64,000 nucleotides of DNA. Source: Ramlibacter paludis. GTDB taxonomy: Bacteria; Pseudomonadota; Gammaproteobacteria; Burkholderiales; Burkholderiaceae_C. The notes under the pieces were generated by a model. The model saw nothing but the letters and a program-made list of their open reading frames with translations. It was not told the DNA's origin and did not search any database. Below are positions 1 to 7,852 of the stretch, piece after piece; the first letter of the stretch is position 1, and each line of letters starts with the position of its first letter. The DNA lies in NCBI RefSeq assembly GCF_022012305.1, contig NZ_JAKLTM010000003.1, forward strand, positions 1 to 64,000, read 5' to 3'. A program made the position numbers and the translations under genes.

Positions 1-49
1 GTACGAACCGCGGCTCCCCGGTAGGTCGGGGTGGCAACCCCGCCTCTCC
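1..49. repeat. REP-like palindromic repeat, partial
   Basis: Positions 21-44 form a hairpin around GGGGTGGCAACCCC and closely resemble the palindrome arms at 19472-19532. Positions 5-14 (GAACCGCGGC) match the outer arm of that same cluster. It lies directly after the stop codon of the glycosyltransferase gene, the usual place for REP elements. It may be cut by the window edge. Confidence 0.6.
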
Positions 50-1444
50 CTACAAGCCCTTGCGCTTCATCGCTCCCCATTGCGACTGGCGATTGGTGGC
101 CCAGCGGTACAGCCCCACCAGCCGCCACCAGCTGTTCAACTGCCGGTAGCCGAAGTTCTCGGCCACCACCACCAGCGCCAGCAGTCCCAGCTGCGAGGGC
201 TTGGGGTAGATGTGGAAGGCGAGTTCCTCCAGCAGCAGGCCGGAAGCAGAAAGAAGGATGCCCAGCCCGATCGCCAGGAACAGGAAGATCGCGAACGCAT
301 CCCACGACACCAGCCCGAACGCATAGGCAAAGGCCATGAAGAGGTAGCCCCCGAGTTCGACCACCGGCCCCAACCACTCGAAAGCCACCATGAAGGGAAA
401 GGCGAGCCAGCCGGGCGGGCCGCCGCGGCGGCTGAAGATCAGCCCCCAATGCGGCGCCAGGCTTTCCGACAGGCCGCGCTGCCAGCGGATGCGCTGGTTG
501 CGCAGCGTCTGGAAGTCCTCCGGCGCTTCCGTCCAGCACACCGGGTCGGGCACGAACTCGATGCGGTAGTCGACGCCTTGCGCGCGCAGCATGCGATGCA
601 TGCGCACCACCAGCTCCATGTCCTCGCCGATGGTCTTGGGCCGGTAGCCGCCGGCCGCCACCACGACTTCCGTCTTGAACAGGCCGAAGGCGCCCGAGAT
701 GATCAGCATCGCGTTCACCTGCGACCAGCCGAGGCGGCCGAACAGGAAGGCGCGCAGGTACTCCACCACCTGGAACAGCGCCCAGATGTTGGAAGGCAGG
801 CCCACGCGCGTGAGGAAGCCGCCCTCGATCGCGCAGCCGTTGGCCACGCGCACCGTGCCGCCGCTGGCCACCACGCGCGGGTCGCGCAGGAAAGGCTTCA
901 CCACGCGGTGCAGGCTGTCGCGCGCCAGGATCGAGTCCGCGTCGACGCCGCAGAAGAGGGGATGGCGCGCGAGGTTGATGCCCGCATTGAGCGAATCGGC
1001 CTTGCCGCCATTCTCCTTGTCGATCACGCGCAGGTTGGCATGCGTGCGCGAGCGCCAGATGCCGCGCAGCGGCTTGGTTGCCAGCCGCTCGTGGACGGCC
1101 TGCGGGAACAGCTCGAGCTGGAACTCGCGCTGCAGCACTTCCAGCGTGGTGTCCTTCGAGCCGTCGTTGATCACGATCACCTCGAACTCGGGATAGGCCA
1201 GCTGCAGCATCGAGCCGACCGATGCCGCGATCGAGGCTTCCTCGTTGAAGGCCGGCACCAGGATGCTGATCGGCGGCTCCAGTCCGGTGAAGACCTGCGG
1301 CAGTTCCTCCAGCACGCGCTCCTGCAATCCCCGGTGCAGGCTCAGCAGCGACAGCAGGTTCAGCAGCAGGTAGCCGCCATTGAGCAGCGCGAAGTACAGC
1401 AGGATGAACCAGGTGACCAGGTCGATCACGAGCCGCTGCGTCAT
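50..1444 (-). CDS. Processive family 2 glycosyltransferase (membrane)
   Basis: A 464-aa inner-membrane glycosyltransferase that probably polymerises an extracellular polysaccharide from a nucleotide sugar. A transmembrane segment at about residues 5-30 precedes the GT-A domain, which opens with SILVPAFNEE. It then shows DADS (the DxD metal/nucleotide site), an acidic GED motif (TIGEDMELV) and QRIRW, the QxxRW signature of BcsA/PgaC/hyaluronan-synthase-type processive enzymes. Several hydrophobic segments follow and the tail is basic. The ATG at 1444 overlaps the HEAT gene stop by four bases (ATGA), so translation is probably coupled; a longer in-frame extension to 1582 is GC-rich read-through. 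It is the last gene of a response regulator/YaiO/HEAT/GT2 operon. The substrate cannot be read from sequence. Confidence 0.85.
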   Translation of the reverse strand: MTQRLVIDLVTWFILLYFALLNGGYLLLNLLSLLSLHRGLQERVLEELPQVFTGLEPPISILVPAFNEEASIAASVGSMLQLAYPEFEVIVINDGSKDTTLEVLQREFQLELFPQAVHERLATKPLRGIWRSRTHANLRVIDKENGGKADSLNAGINLARHPLFCGVDADSILARDSLHRVVKPFLRDPRVVASGGTVRVANGCAIEGGFLTRVGLPSNIWALFQVVEYLRAFLFGRLGWSQVNAMLIISGAFGLFKTEVVVAAGGYRPKTIGEDMELVVRMHRMLRAQGVDYRIEFVPDPVCWTEAPEDFQTLRNQRIRWQRGLSESLAPHWGLIFSRRGGPPGWLAFPFMVAFEWLGPVVELGGYLFMAFAYAFGLVSWDAFAIFLFLAIGLGILLSASGLLLEELAFHIYPKPSQLGLLALVVVAENFGYRQLNSWWRLVGLYRWATNRQSQWGAMKRKGL

Positions 1445-2490
1445 CCCAGCCCCCGTTCTGCCAGCACCTGGCGCAGCTGCGCCGCCGCCGCGGGATGGTC
1501 CGCGCCCAGGGCTTGCAGCTCGCCGCTGCCCAGGAAAGGCAGGCGGCCCAGCGCACGCGCCGCGGCCATCCGCACGCCCCATTGCGGGTCGCCCAGCAGC
1601 GCGGCCAGCGCCGGCACGTCCTCGCGCCGCGCCAGTTGCGCCATCTGCACGGCGGCCTGTTCGCGCACGCCGGCTTCGGCATGGCCCAGGCAGCGGCGCA
1701 CTTCATCGGCCAGCGCGAGGCTCTCGGTCAGGCGCAGCGCGGCCTGCACGACCTCCGTCGGCTGGCCGGGCTGCAGCAGGCGGGCCAGCGTGGCGTCCGG
1801 GAGCTGCAGCCGCAGCGCTTCCGCCAGCAGCAGGGTGCGCGGGAGCTCGTGCGGACGCAGCAACGGGATCGACTTGGCCATCAGCAGCCAGAAGGCCTGG
1901 CGCGCATCGGCCAGGAAGCCGGCGATGCGGCTCAGGTCCCAGTCGGTGCGCACGACCAGCAAGGGCATCAGGCCGTTGGCGGCGCGCAGCGGGTTGATCT
2001 GCACCAGCGCGCGGGCCGCATTGACGGCCAGCAGCGGGTCGCTGCTGCGCGCCAGGTCCACCAGGGCGTCCCAGGCTTCGACATCGCGCAGGTAGCCTGC
2101 GGCCAGCGTGGCCTGCAGCTTCTCGGCGCGGGCACCGCGACGCAGCAGGCGCCGCGCCGTGGCGTCCAGGCCCAAGGCGCGCGCCGTTTCGTTCAATTGC
2201 TGGCGGGCGTCGCCGCGCACCGACTCCTGCAGGTAGGCCCACAGGCGCAGGAACAGCACGTGCTCGCGCCGCTGCAAGGGTGGCAGGTCGTTCGCCGGTG
2301 CGGGATCGATGATGCGCGCCAGCAAGGCCGGGCGCCAGGTGGCGACGAAGCGCTGCCAGCGCCGCTCGCGCGAACGCAGGCGCAGCCGCAGGACGATGAT
2401 GGTCAGCGTGAGCGCGAGCGTCAGCGCGACGGCCACGAGGCCGACGGCAAGCGCAACGCGCAGGTAGGGGTCAGAAATCGCGCTGGACAC
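1441..2490 (-). CDS. HEAT-repeat protein with N-terminal membrane anchor
   Basis: A 349-aa protein with one hydrophobic segment at about residues 10-35, a basic stretch after it, then an all-helical body. HEAT-like repeats are clearest at about 130-170 (SSDPLLAVNAARALVQI) and 270-325 (HAEAGVREQAAVQMAQLA and DPQWGVRMAAARALGRL). Such solenoids act as protein-binding scaffolds. The position between an outer-membrane barrel and a glycosyltransferase suggests it links synthesis to export or a regulator; that role is inference. Its first 20 nt overlap the end of the yaiO-like gene and its stop overlaps the glycosyltransferase start. Confidence 0.75.
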   Translation of the reverse strand: MSSAISDPYLRVALAVGLVAVALTLALTLTIIVLRLRLRSRERRWQRFVATWRPALLARIIDPAPANDLPPLQRREHVLFLRLWAYLQESVRGDARQQLNETARALGLDATARRLLRRGARAEKLQATLAAGYLRDVEAWDALVDLARSSDPLLAVNAARALVQINPLRAANGLMPLLVVRTDWDLSRIAGFLADARQAFWLLMAKSIPLLRPHELPRTLLLAEALRLQLPDATLARLLQPGQPTEVVQAALRLTESLALADEVRRCLGHAEAGVREQAAVQMAQLARREDVPALAALLGDPQWGVRMAAARALGRLPFLGSGELQALGADHPAAAAQLRQVLAERGLG

Positions 2491-3223
2491 CGAGCGTGGC
2501 GCCGCTGCGGTTGTAGAGGCTGCCCTGGCGCACGTAGTGCAGCCCGTAGCGCAGCAGCCAGGGCCCGGCCCCCAGCGTGTGCTTGCCCACCAGCGCCAGC
2601 GCGCTCACGTGCGTCAGCACCACGCTGCCGGGGCCGGCCTGCGAGGCCTCGTTGCCGTCGCTGGCGATCAGGCTCACGGACGAAGTGTCCGAGTAGTACC
2701 AGGCGGCGCGCAGCTCGCCCACGTACTCGGTGGTGCCGAAGCCGCGCACCGAGCGCACGCCGGCCAGCGCGCCGAAGTCGCCGAAATAGTGTTCCACCAT
2801 CACGCTGCCCTCGGTGATGTCCACCGACGGATAGCGCGTGTGGCGCAGGCCGGTGTGCAGCAGCCAGGCCTTGCGGAATTCCCATTGCAGGTTGGCGCCG
2901 GCGCTGTCGCGCGCCAGCACCCGGTGCGTGGGGCTGGCCGCCAGGCGGCCCGAGAGCGTGAGGGTGGGGGAGAGCGGTGCAAAGCCCTCGACCGCCATTT
3001 CGGTGTCGCGCTCGCCGAAGCGGCGCGTTTCGGTCAGTTCGGCGTTGACGCCGGTGCGCTTGTCCCATTGGCGGCCCACCTGCAGGGTCACGCTGGTCCA
3101 GTCGGGGGTGCCGTTGCTCAGGTGGCTGGCTTCGGTGAGCACGCCGACGTGGCTGACCGGCCCGCTGTCCTGGGCCGCGGCCAGGACCGGAAGCGCCAGC
3201 AGCAGCGCGGCGGCCGGCCTCAT
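2471..3223 (-). CDS. YaiO-family outer-membrane beta-barrel protein
   Basis: A 250-aa protein with a short signal peptide (about residues 1-17, LLLALPVLAAAQ) and alternating hydrophobic/polar strands typical of a small barrel. It ends in an aromatic residue (GVQRDF), the C-terminal signature recognised by the Bam machinery. The repeated W/Y-rich strand pattern fits the YaiO family. In E. coli yaiO lies beside yaiP, a glycosyltransferase gene, which matches the arrangement here. Its start overlaps the response regulator stop (ATGA). The likely role is passage or anchoring of a polysaccharide at the outer membrane, which is inference. Confidence 0.7.
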   Translation of the reverse strand: MRPAAALLLALPVLAAAQDSGPVSHVGVLTEASHLSNGTPDWTSVTLQVGRQWDKRTGVNAELTETRRFGERDTEMAVEGFAPLSPTLTLSGRLAASPTHRVLARDSAGANLQWEFRKAWLLHTGLRHTRYPSVDITEGSVMVEHYFGDFGALAGVRSVRGFGTTEYVGELRAAWYYSDTSSVSLIASDGNEASQAGPGSVVLTHVSALALVGKHTLGAGPWLLRYGLHYVRQGSLYNRSGATLGVQRDF

Positions 3224-3615
3224 GCCTGCGGCCGGACGAAGCGGCGCAGGCGCGCCAGCAGTTCTTCCGGCTGGAAAGGCTTGACGATGTAGTCGTTGGC
3301 GCCGGCATCGAGCGCGCGGACGATGTCGCGCTCCTGCGCCTTCGCGGTGAGCATGATGACCGGCACTTTTTCCCAGCCCGGCTGCTTGCGCACCAGGCCG
3401 ACGAGCTGGAAACCGTCCATGAAGGGGAGCATCACGTCGAACAAGGCCACGGCGGGCGCCGGCTGCGACTGGATGTGCGCCTGGGCCGCGCGGCCGTCGG
3501 GGCAGAGCGTGACCGCGTAGCCGGCACGGTCGAGCATGAATTTCAGGAGATGGCCGATGTGTTCGTCGTCCTCGACGACAAGGGCCGCTGGCTGCGATGG
3601 GGTATCTGCGGTCAT
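3220..3615 (-). CDS. Single-domain response regulator (CheY-like)
   Basis: A 131-aa receiver domain with no output domain. Acidic residues at 16-17 (VVEDDEH), phospho-acceptor Asp60 (LFDVMLPFMDG), Thr90 (MLTAKA) and Lys112 (YIVKPF) make a complete phosphorylation site. It heads the four-gene operon, so it probably signals to the exopolysaccharide machinery by protein contact, perhaps through the HEAT protein. No histidine kinase lies in the window. The start at 3615 is the only good one. Confidence 0.85.
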   Translation of the reverse strand: MTADTPSQPAALVVEDDEHIGHLLKFMLDRAGYAVTLCPDGRAAQAHIQSQPAPAVALFDVMLPFMDGFQLVGLVRKQPGWEKVPVIMLTAKAQERDIVRALDAGANDYIVKPFQPEELLARLRRFVRPQA

Positions 3616-3639
3616 CGGGCCCGATTGTCGCGCAGCCGG

Positions 3640-3697
3640 GCGGCTGCGCGGGACCTTCCCTGGGCCGAAAGTCCGGCGCGTCGCGCCGGCCCTACGG
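3640..3697. repeat. Short GC-rich palindrome between genes
   Basis: The stretch around 3671-3690 contains GTCCGGCGCGTCGCGCCGG-like dyad symmetry followed by a CCCTACGG tail similar to other REP-like repeats in this window. There is no T-run, so a terminator role is unproven. Confidence 0.35.
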
Positions 3698-4321
3698 TCA
3701 GAAGCTGGTGCGGTAGTACACCATCGGCCGGCCGTCCTTGCGCTTGACCGAGATCTTGGCGCCGCTTTCCAGCTGGAAGCCGAGGAAACCGCCGGTCATG
3801 TTCAGGAGCGGGGACTTGCCGTTGTCGAGCCGCATTTCCACGCGCGCGCCGTACATGGGCGTGCGCTGCTGGATCAGGCTGTAGGCGTCCTGGTCGGTGC
3901 TCATGCGGCGCCAGGCCGTCACGTCCACCTGGTTGCTGTACACCGTCTGCCTCCAGCGCAGGCCGAGGTCCAGGCTCGGCTGGCCGGCAAAGCTGTTCGG
4001 CTGGGTGGCGTTGCGCAGGCCCATGTTGCCCATGCCCATGACGACGCCGAGGCCGCGGTTCTGCGGCGACAGGGCCAGGTCCACGCGCGGGGCCTGGAAG
4101 CCGCCGTCCTGCGCGTCCAGGCGCGGCAGGGTGCTGCTGTTGACCTCGAGCCGCACCCCTTGTTCGGAGCGCATCTCCACGGCCATCGCGCGGTCCTGCA
4201 TGGACGACGCGACTGCGACTTCCTGCGCCCAGCCCAGCGGGCAGACGGCCAGGACACCCAACGCGATCGCGGCGCAACGGCCCATCGAACGCACCTCTTT
4301 GACAGCGACCAGCTTCTCCAT
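3698..4321 (-). CDS. Hypothetical secreted protein
   Basis: A 207-aa protein of unknown function. A basic N-terminus and a hydrophobic stretch ending in CPLGWAQ (about residues 13-33) form a signal peptide, so it is periplasmic or outer-membrane. The mature part is rich in short beta-like segments (VDLALSPQNRGLGVVMGMGNMG, read in pieces) and ends in VYYRTSF, a possible barrel-type C-terminal aromatic. The ATG at 4321 is chosen because a GGGAGG ribosome site lies eight bases upstream; the in-frame GTG at 4330 would sit on that site. It is transcribed alone. Confidence 0.6.
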   Translation of the reverse strand: MEKLVAVKEVRSMGRCAAIALGVLAVCPLGWAQEVAVASSMQDRAMAVEMRSEQGVRLEVNSSTLPRLDAQDGGFQAPRVDLALSPQNRGLGVVMGMGNMGLRNATQPNSFAGQPSLDLGLRWRQTVYSNQVDVTAWRRMSTDQDAYSLIQQRTPMYGARVEMRLDNGKSPLLNMTGGFLGFQLESGAKISVKRKDGRPMVYYRTSF

Positions 4322-4540
4322 GATGTTCACCTCCCAGTGATGCGAGTCACTTTAGGTGGGCGGTCGGCAGGAGTTTGTGGGAGCTTCCACCCGGATCCTG
4401 TCAGCCGGAACCCGGCATGCCACCGGGCACGCAACGGACAACTGCAGGATAGCGCCATCGCGCCCGAAAGGCGAATGGGACGAAAGGGAGGGTTGATCCC
4501 GCGCAAGTTGCCGGCGAAAAGCCGGATGGCGCGGAAAGTT

Positions 4541-4634
4541 GACGAGCCTTACCCCCGGCACTGGCTCCACAGTTAGGGCTGCTTGGTTCCCCACCTGACC
4601 CGGTTGGCCGCTTCACCATGCGGGGAGGCCCGTC
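4541..4634 (-). ncRNA. ffs: 4.5S RNA (bacterial SRP RNA)
   Basis: Read on the minus strand, the RNA folds into one long hairpin: GACG-GCCT-CCCC at the 5' end pairs with GGGG-AGGC-CGTC at the 3' end. The apical part contains GGTCAGGTGGGGAACCAAGCAGCC, a close variant of the SRP domain IV/tetraloop region that binds Ffh (known from E. coli as GGTCAGGTCCGGAAGGAAGCAGCC; each is given here only as a motif). Location next to dnaX is conserved in many proteobacteria. It is transcribed away from dnaX. Confidence 0.85.
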
Positions 4635-4641
4635 AGGGTGC

Positions 4642-4647
4642 ATTGTA
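4642..4647 (-). promoter_or_regulatory. -10 box of the ffs promoter
   Basis: TACAAT on the minus strand, seven bases before the predicted 5' end of the 4.5S RNA. The -35 region about 17 bp further upstream (around GTTTCC) is weak. Confidence 0.5.
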
Positions 4648-4687
4648 GGCGAAGAGGGAGGGCGGAAACCCGCACGGGCCGCGCACT

Positions 4688-4693
4688 TAGAAT
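4688..4693 (+). promoter_or_regulatory. Candidate -10 box directly before dnaX
   Basis: TAGAAT ends eight bases before the dnaX ATG at 4702 and no ribosome-binding site lies between. If used, the dnaX mRNA would be almost leaderless. No good -35 is visible. Confidence 0.35.
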
Positions 4694-4701
4694 CGGCGTC
4701 G

Positions 4702-6510
4702 ATGTCGTACATAGTGCTTGCCCGCAAATACCGGCCCCGGACCTTCAGCGAGATGGTCGGACAGGAGCACGTGGTGCAGGCACTGTCGAACGCGCTGGAG
4801 CAGCAGAGGCTGCACCATGCCTACCTCTTCACGGGGACGCGCGGCGTCGGCAAGACCACCGTGTCGCGCATCCTGGCCAAGTCGCTGAACTGCCAGGGCG
4901 CCGACGGCAACGGCGGCATCACCGCCGCGCCCTGCGGCGTCTGCCAGGCCTGCACCGACATCGATTCGGGCCGCTTCGTCGACTACACCGAACTCGACGC
5001 CGCCTCCAACCGCGGCGTCGACGAGGTGCAGCAGCTGCTGGAACAGGCCGTCTACAAGCCGGTGCAGGGGCGCTTCAAGGTCTTCATGATCGACGAAGTG
5101 CACATGCTCACCGGCCACGCCTTCAACGCGATGCTGAAGACGCTGGAGGAGCCGCCCGAGTACCTGAAATTCGTGCTGGCCACCACCGATCCCCAGAAGG
5201 TGCCGGTGACGGTGCTGTCACGCTGCCTGCAGTTCAACCTGCGGCCGATGGCGCCGGAGACGGTGCAGGAGCACCTCGCGCACGTGCTGGCCGACGAGAA
5301 GGTGGAAGCGGAGCCGGGCGCGCTGCGCCTGCTGTCGCGAGCCGCGCGTGGCTCGATGCGCGACGCGCTGTCGCTGACCGACCAGGCCATCGCTTTCGGC
5401 GCCGGCCAGCTGCAGGAAGCGGCGGTGCGGCAGATGCTGGGAAGCGTAGACCGCAGCCACGTGTTCCGGCTGATCGAGGCGCTGGCCGCGGGAGACGGCA
5501 AGACCGTCGTCGAAACGTCCGAGGCGCTGCGCCTGCACGGGCTTTCTGCCGCCGCGGCGCTGGAGGAGATGAGCATGGTGCTGCAGCGCATGGCGGTGCT
5601 GCAGGCCGTGCCTTCGGCTTCCGAGGGCGGTGACGAGGAAGCGGCCACGATCGCGCGGCTCGCGCAGATGCTGCCGGCCGATGAAACGCAGTTGCTCTAT
5701 TCGATCTGCCTGCATGGCCGCACCGAACTGGGGCTGGCGCCGGACGAATATGCGGCGTTGACGATGGTGCTGCTGCGGCTGCTGGCGTTCAAGCCTTCGG
5801 CTTCGCAGGAAAAAAAAACTCTGCTGACTAGGCCGGCGCCGCAAGCCGCGGTTCCTGCGTCACCACGGCCTACGGAAAATCCGGACGGCAGGCCGTCGGT
5901 GAGCCCGCAGGCGAACCGCGGCGATGCCCCCGCGGCGCCCCCGCGCCCCACCGCTCCCCCCGGCCGCGTCCTCCCGGTCGTCGAACCGCGCCAACCCGCG
6001 CCGCGCGCCGCCGCCCCCGCGGGCCAGGGCAACGACGTCGTCGGCGTGCCGGTGCGCTTGCAACCCGAACCGCTGCGCGACACCGCCACGGGCGTGCCCG
6101 CCGTCACGCCCACGCCCGAAGGCGACTTCTGGCAGGCGACGGTGCAGCAGCTCGTCGACCGCGAAGCCATCACCGCGCTGGTGCGCGAGCTGGCCCTGCA
6201 GGCGCAGCTGGTGGGCCGCGACGAAGGCCACTGGATGCTGCGCGTGGAGCGCGAGTCCCTCAACCAGCCGGCCAGCCGCGAGCGCCTGAAGAATGCGCTG
6301 CAGGCCGCCGGCCATGCCGTCGAGATTTCGGTGGAAGTGGGCGCCGTGAGCGACAGCCCGGCGCGCCGCAACGCCCATGCCGCCTGGCTGCGCCAGCAGG
6401 CCGCCGAGCAGATCATCCTGAACGACCCGTTCGTGCAGCAGATGCAGCGTGACTTTGGCGCGAAAATCGTGCCTGGCAGCATCAAACCCGTAGCGAAAAC
6501 CAGAGAGTAG
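4702..6510 (+). CDS. dnaX: DNA polymerase III subunits gamma and tau
   Basis: The clamp-loader ATPase of the replisome, 602 aa as full-length tau. Residues 1-370 form the AAA+ part: the family start MSYIVLARKYRPRTF, Walker A GTRGVGKTT, a zinc-type cysteine cluster (CxxxxxxxCGVCQAC), Walker B MIDEVHML and sensor 1 LATTDPQKV. A Pro/Ala-rich linker (about 375-470) and C-terminal helicase/polymerase-binding domains follow. At 5810-5818 nine consecutive A residues end domain III; slippage gives a stop at 5829-5831 (one base back) or 5825-5827 (one base forward), making a gamma-like protein of about 375 aa. A REP-like palindrome is built into the linker at 5846-5921. The first gene of dnaX-ybaB-recR. 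Confidence 0.97.
   Translation: MSYIVLARKYRPRTFSEMVGQEHVVQALSNALEQQRLHHAYLFTGTRGVGKTTVSRILAKSLNCQGADGNGGITAAPCGVCQACTDIDSGRFVDYTELDAASNRGVDEVQQLLEQAVYKPVQGRFKVFMIDEVHMLTGHAFNAMLKTLEEPPEYLKFVLATTDPQKVPVTVLSRCLQFNLRPMAPETVQEHLAHVLADEKVEAEPGALRLLSRAARGSMRDALSLTDQAIAFGAGQLQEAAVRQMLGSVDRSHVFRLIEALAAGDGKTVVETSEALRLHGLSAAAALEEMSMVLQRMAVLQAVPSASEGGDEEAATIARLAQMLPADETQLLYSICLHGRTELGLAPDEYAALTMVLLRLLAFKPSASQEKKTLLTRPAPQAAVPASPRPTENPDGRPSVSPQANRGDAPAAPPRPTAPPGRVLPVVEPRQPAPRAAAPAGQGNDVVGVPVRLQPEPLRDTATGVPAVTPTPEGDFWQATVQQLVDREAITALVRELALQAQLVGRDEGHWMLRVERESLNQPASRERLKNALQAAGHAVEISVEVGAVSDSPARRNAHAAWLRQQAAEQIILNDPFVQQMQRDFGAKIVPGSIKPVAKTRE
5810..5818 (+). promoter_or_regulatory. A9 slippery site in dnaX (programmed frameshift/slippage)
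   Basis: Nine A residues interrupt an otherwise very GC-rich gene (codons 370-373, Glu-Lys-Lys-Thr). A -1 shift reads Asn-Ser-Ala-Asp then TAG at 5829; a +1 shift meets TGA at 5825. E. coli dnaX uses A-AAA-AAG ribosomal shifting and Thermus thermophilus dnaX uses an A9 run for transcriptional slippage, both at the end of domain III, so position and composition fit. Confidence 0.7.
5846..5921. repeat. REP-like palindrome embedded in the dnaX reading frame
   Basis: The right arm (5890-5921) matches the intergenic repeat at 19551-19582 with only a one-base insertion. The left arm (CCGCGGTTC at 5846-5854 plus CACCACGGCCTAC from 5861) matches 19425-19457 apart from a short gap. It is read in frame as linker residues of about 382-407, rich in Pro, Ser and Asn. 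Confidence 0.75.
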
Positions 6511-6516
6511 GAACCC

Positions 6517-6840
6517 ATGTTCAACAAAGGACAGCTGGCCGGCCTGATGAAGCAGGCCCAGCAGATGCAGGACAACCTGAAGAAGGCGCAGGAAGAGCTC
6601 GCGCTGATCGAGGTCAGCGGCGAAGCCGGCGCCGGCCTGGTGAAGGTGGTCATGACCTGCAAGCACGACGTCAAGCGCGTCACGATCGACCCCAGCCTGC
6701 TGGGCGAGGACAAGGACATGCTGGAAGACCTGGTGGCCGCCGCCTTCAACGCCGCGGTGCGCAAGGCCGAGGAAACCAGCAACGAGAAGATGGGCAAGCT
6801 GACCGCGGGCCTGCCGCCCGGCATGAAGCTGCCTTTCTGA
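6517..6840 (+). CDS. ybaB: YbaB/EbfC nucleoid-associated protein
   Basis: A 107-aa protein of the YbaB/EbfC family, a small DNA-binding dimer that coats the nucleoid. The N-terminus [20 protein letters not shown] and the C-terminal [16 protein letters not shown] are characteristic, with a helix-sheet-helix core between. It lies between dnaX and recR, six bases after dnaX, the conserved arrangement in proteobacteria. Confidence 0.95.
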   Translation: MFNKGQLAGLMKQAQQMQDNLKKAQEELALIEVSGEAGAGLVKVVMTCKHDVKRVTIDPSLLGEDKDMLEDLVAAAFNAAVRKAEETSNEKMGKLTAGLPPGMKLPF

Positions 6841-6841
6841 G

Positions 6842-7435
6842 TTGGCCGAACCCAGCCTCCAGGCGCTGATCGAGGCATTGCGCCGCCTGCCCGGCGTCGG
6901 CGTGAAGTCGGCGTCGCGCATGGCCTTCCACCTGCTGCAGCACGACCGCGAGGGCGCGCACGTGCTGTCGCGGGCGCTGGAGCAGGCCGCGTCGCACATC
7001 CGGCACTGCAGCGAGTGCAACACCTTCACCGAGGACGAGGTCTGCGCCACCTGCCGCAGCCCGCAGCGCGACCGCAGCAAGCTGTGCGTGGTGGAGACGC
7101 CGGCCGACCAGGCCGCGGTGGAGCGCACGCAGGCCTTCTCGGGCCTCTACTTCGTGCTGGGAGGCAAGCTGAGCCCGCTGGACGGGATCGGGCCGAAGGA
7201 CATCGGGCTGCAGAAGCTCTTCACGCGCGCGACCAACGGCGAGGTGCAGGAGGTGATCCTGGCGACCAACTTCACCGCGGAGGGTGAAGCGACGGCGCAC
7301 GTGATCGCCGAGGCGCTCAAGCAGCGCGGACTGCGGGTCACGCGGCTGGCACGGGGGGTGCCGGCCGGAAGTGAACTGGAATACGTGGATCTGGGGACCA
7401 TCGCGCATGCGCTGGTGGACAGGAGGACAAAATAA
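6842..7435 (+). CDS. recR: Recombination mediator RecR
   Basis: A 197-aa DNA-repair protein that works with RecO/RecF to load RecA onto gapped DNA. It has the helix-hairpin-helix [12 protein letters not shown] near residue 15, a four-cysteine zinc finger (C-x2-C, C-x2-C; CSECNTF and CATC at about 57-72), and a Toprim domain beginning CVVETPAD, with [11 protein letters not shown]. The start is TTG at 6842, one base after the ybaB stop; no ATG lies before the conserved HhH motif, so TTG is well supported. Confidence 0.95.
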   Translation: MAEPSLQALIEALRRLPGVGVKSASRMAFHLLQHDREGAHVLSRALEQAASHIRHCSECNTFTEDEVCATCRSPQRDRSKLCVVETPADQAAVERTQAFSGLYFVLGGKLSPLDGIGPKDIGLQKLFTRATNGEVQEVILATNFTAEGEATAHVIAEALKQRGLRVTRLARGVPAGSELEYVDLGTIAHALVDRRTK

Positions 7436-7848
7436 TGAACTACATGCGCTTCACCGTGGCGTACTGGTGCGTGCTGCTCGCGGTGCTGCTCCCGTACGCC
7501 TGCGCGATCCTCGCCAAGCGCGGCGGCATGGGCAAGCCGCGGCGCGAAGGCGGTTACGACAACGCCGACCCGCGCGGCTGGCTCGCGCGCCAGGAAGGCT
7601 GGAAGGCGCGTGCCAACGCCGCGCAGGCCAACAGCTTCGAGGCGCTGCCCTTCTTCATCGGCGCGATCATCATCGCCCACCAACTCGGCGCGCCGCAGAC
7701 GCGTCTGGACATCCTGGCGGTCGTCTTCATCACACTGCGCATCATCTACATCGTGATGTACGTGGCCGGCCTGCCGACGACGCGCTCCGCCATCTGGGGG
7801 CTTGCCTTCCTCGTGAACCTGGCAATTTTCTTAAGCGGCTGGCACTAA
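7435..7848 (+). CDS. MAPEG family membrane protein
   Basis: A 137-aa integral membrane protein with four predicted helices, including residues 5-28 and 75-95. The loop with RANAAQANSFEALPFF matches the glutathione-binding signature of the MAPEG superfamily (microsomal glutathione transferases and relatives); whether it is catalytic is unknown. It overlaps recR by one base (TAATG) with a strong AGGAGG eight bases upstream, so it is the last gene of the dnaX operon. Confidence 0.85.
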   Translation: MNYMRFTVAYWCVLLAVLLPYACAILAKRGGMGKPRREGGYDNADPRGWLARQEGWKARANAAQANSFEALPFFIGAIIIAHQLGAPQTRLDILAVVFITLRIIYIVMYVAGLPTTRSAIWGLAFLVNLAIFLSGWH

Positions 7849-7852
7849 AGGG

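Noticed and set aside
4511..4525. Terminator hairpin after ffs (CCGGC-TTTTC-GCCGG on the minus strand)
   Set aside because: The stem is only five base pairs and no T-run follows, so I did not list it as a terminator.
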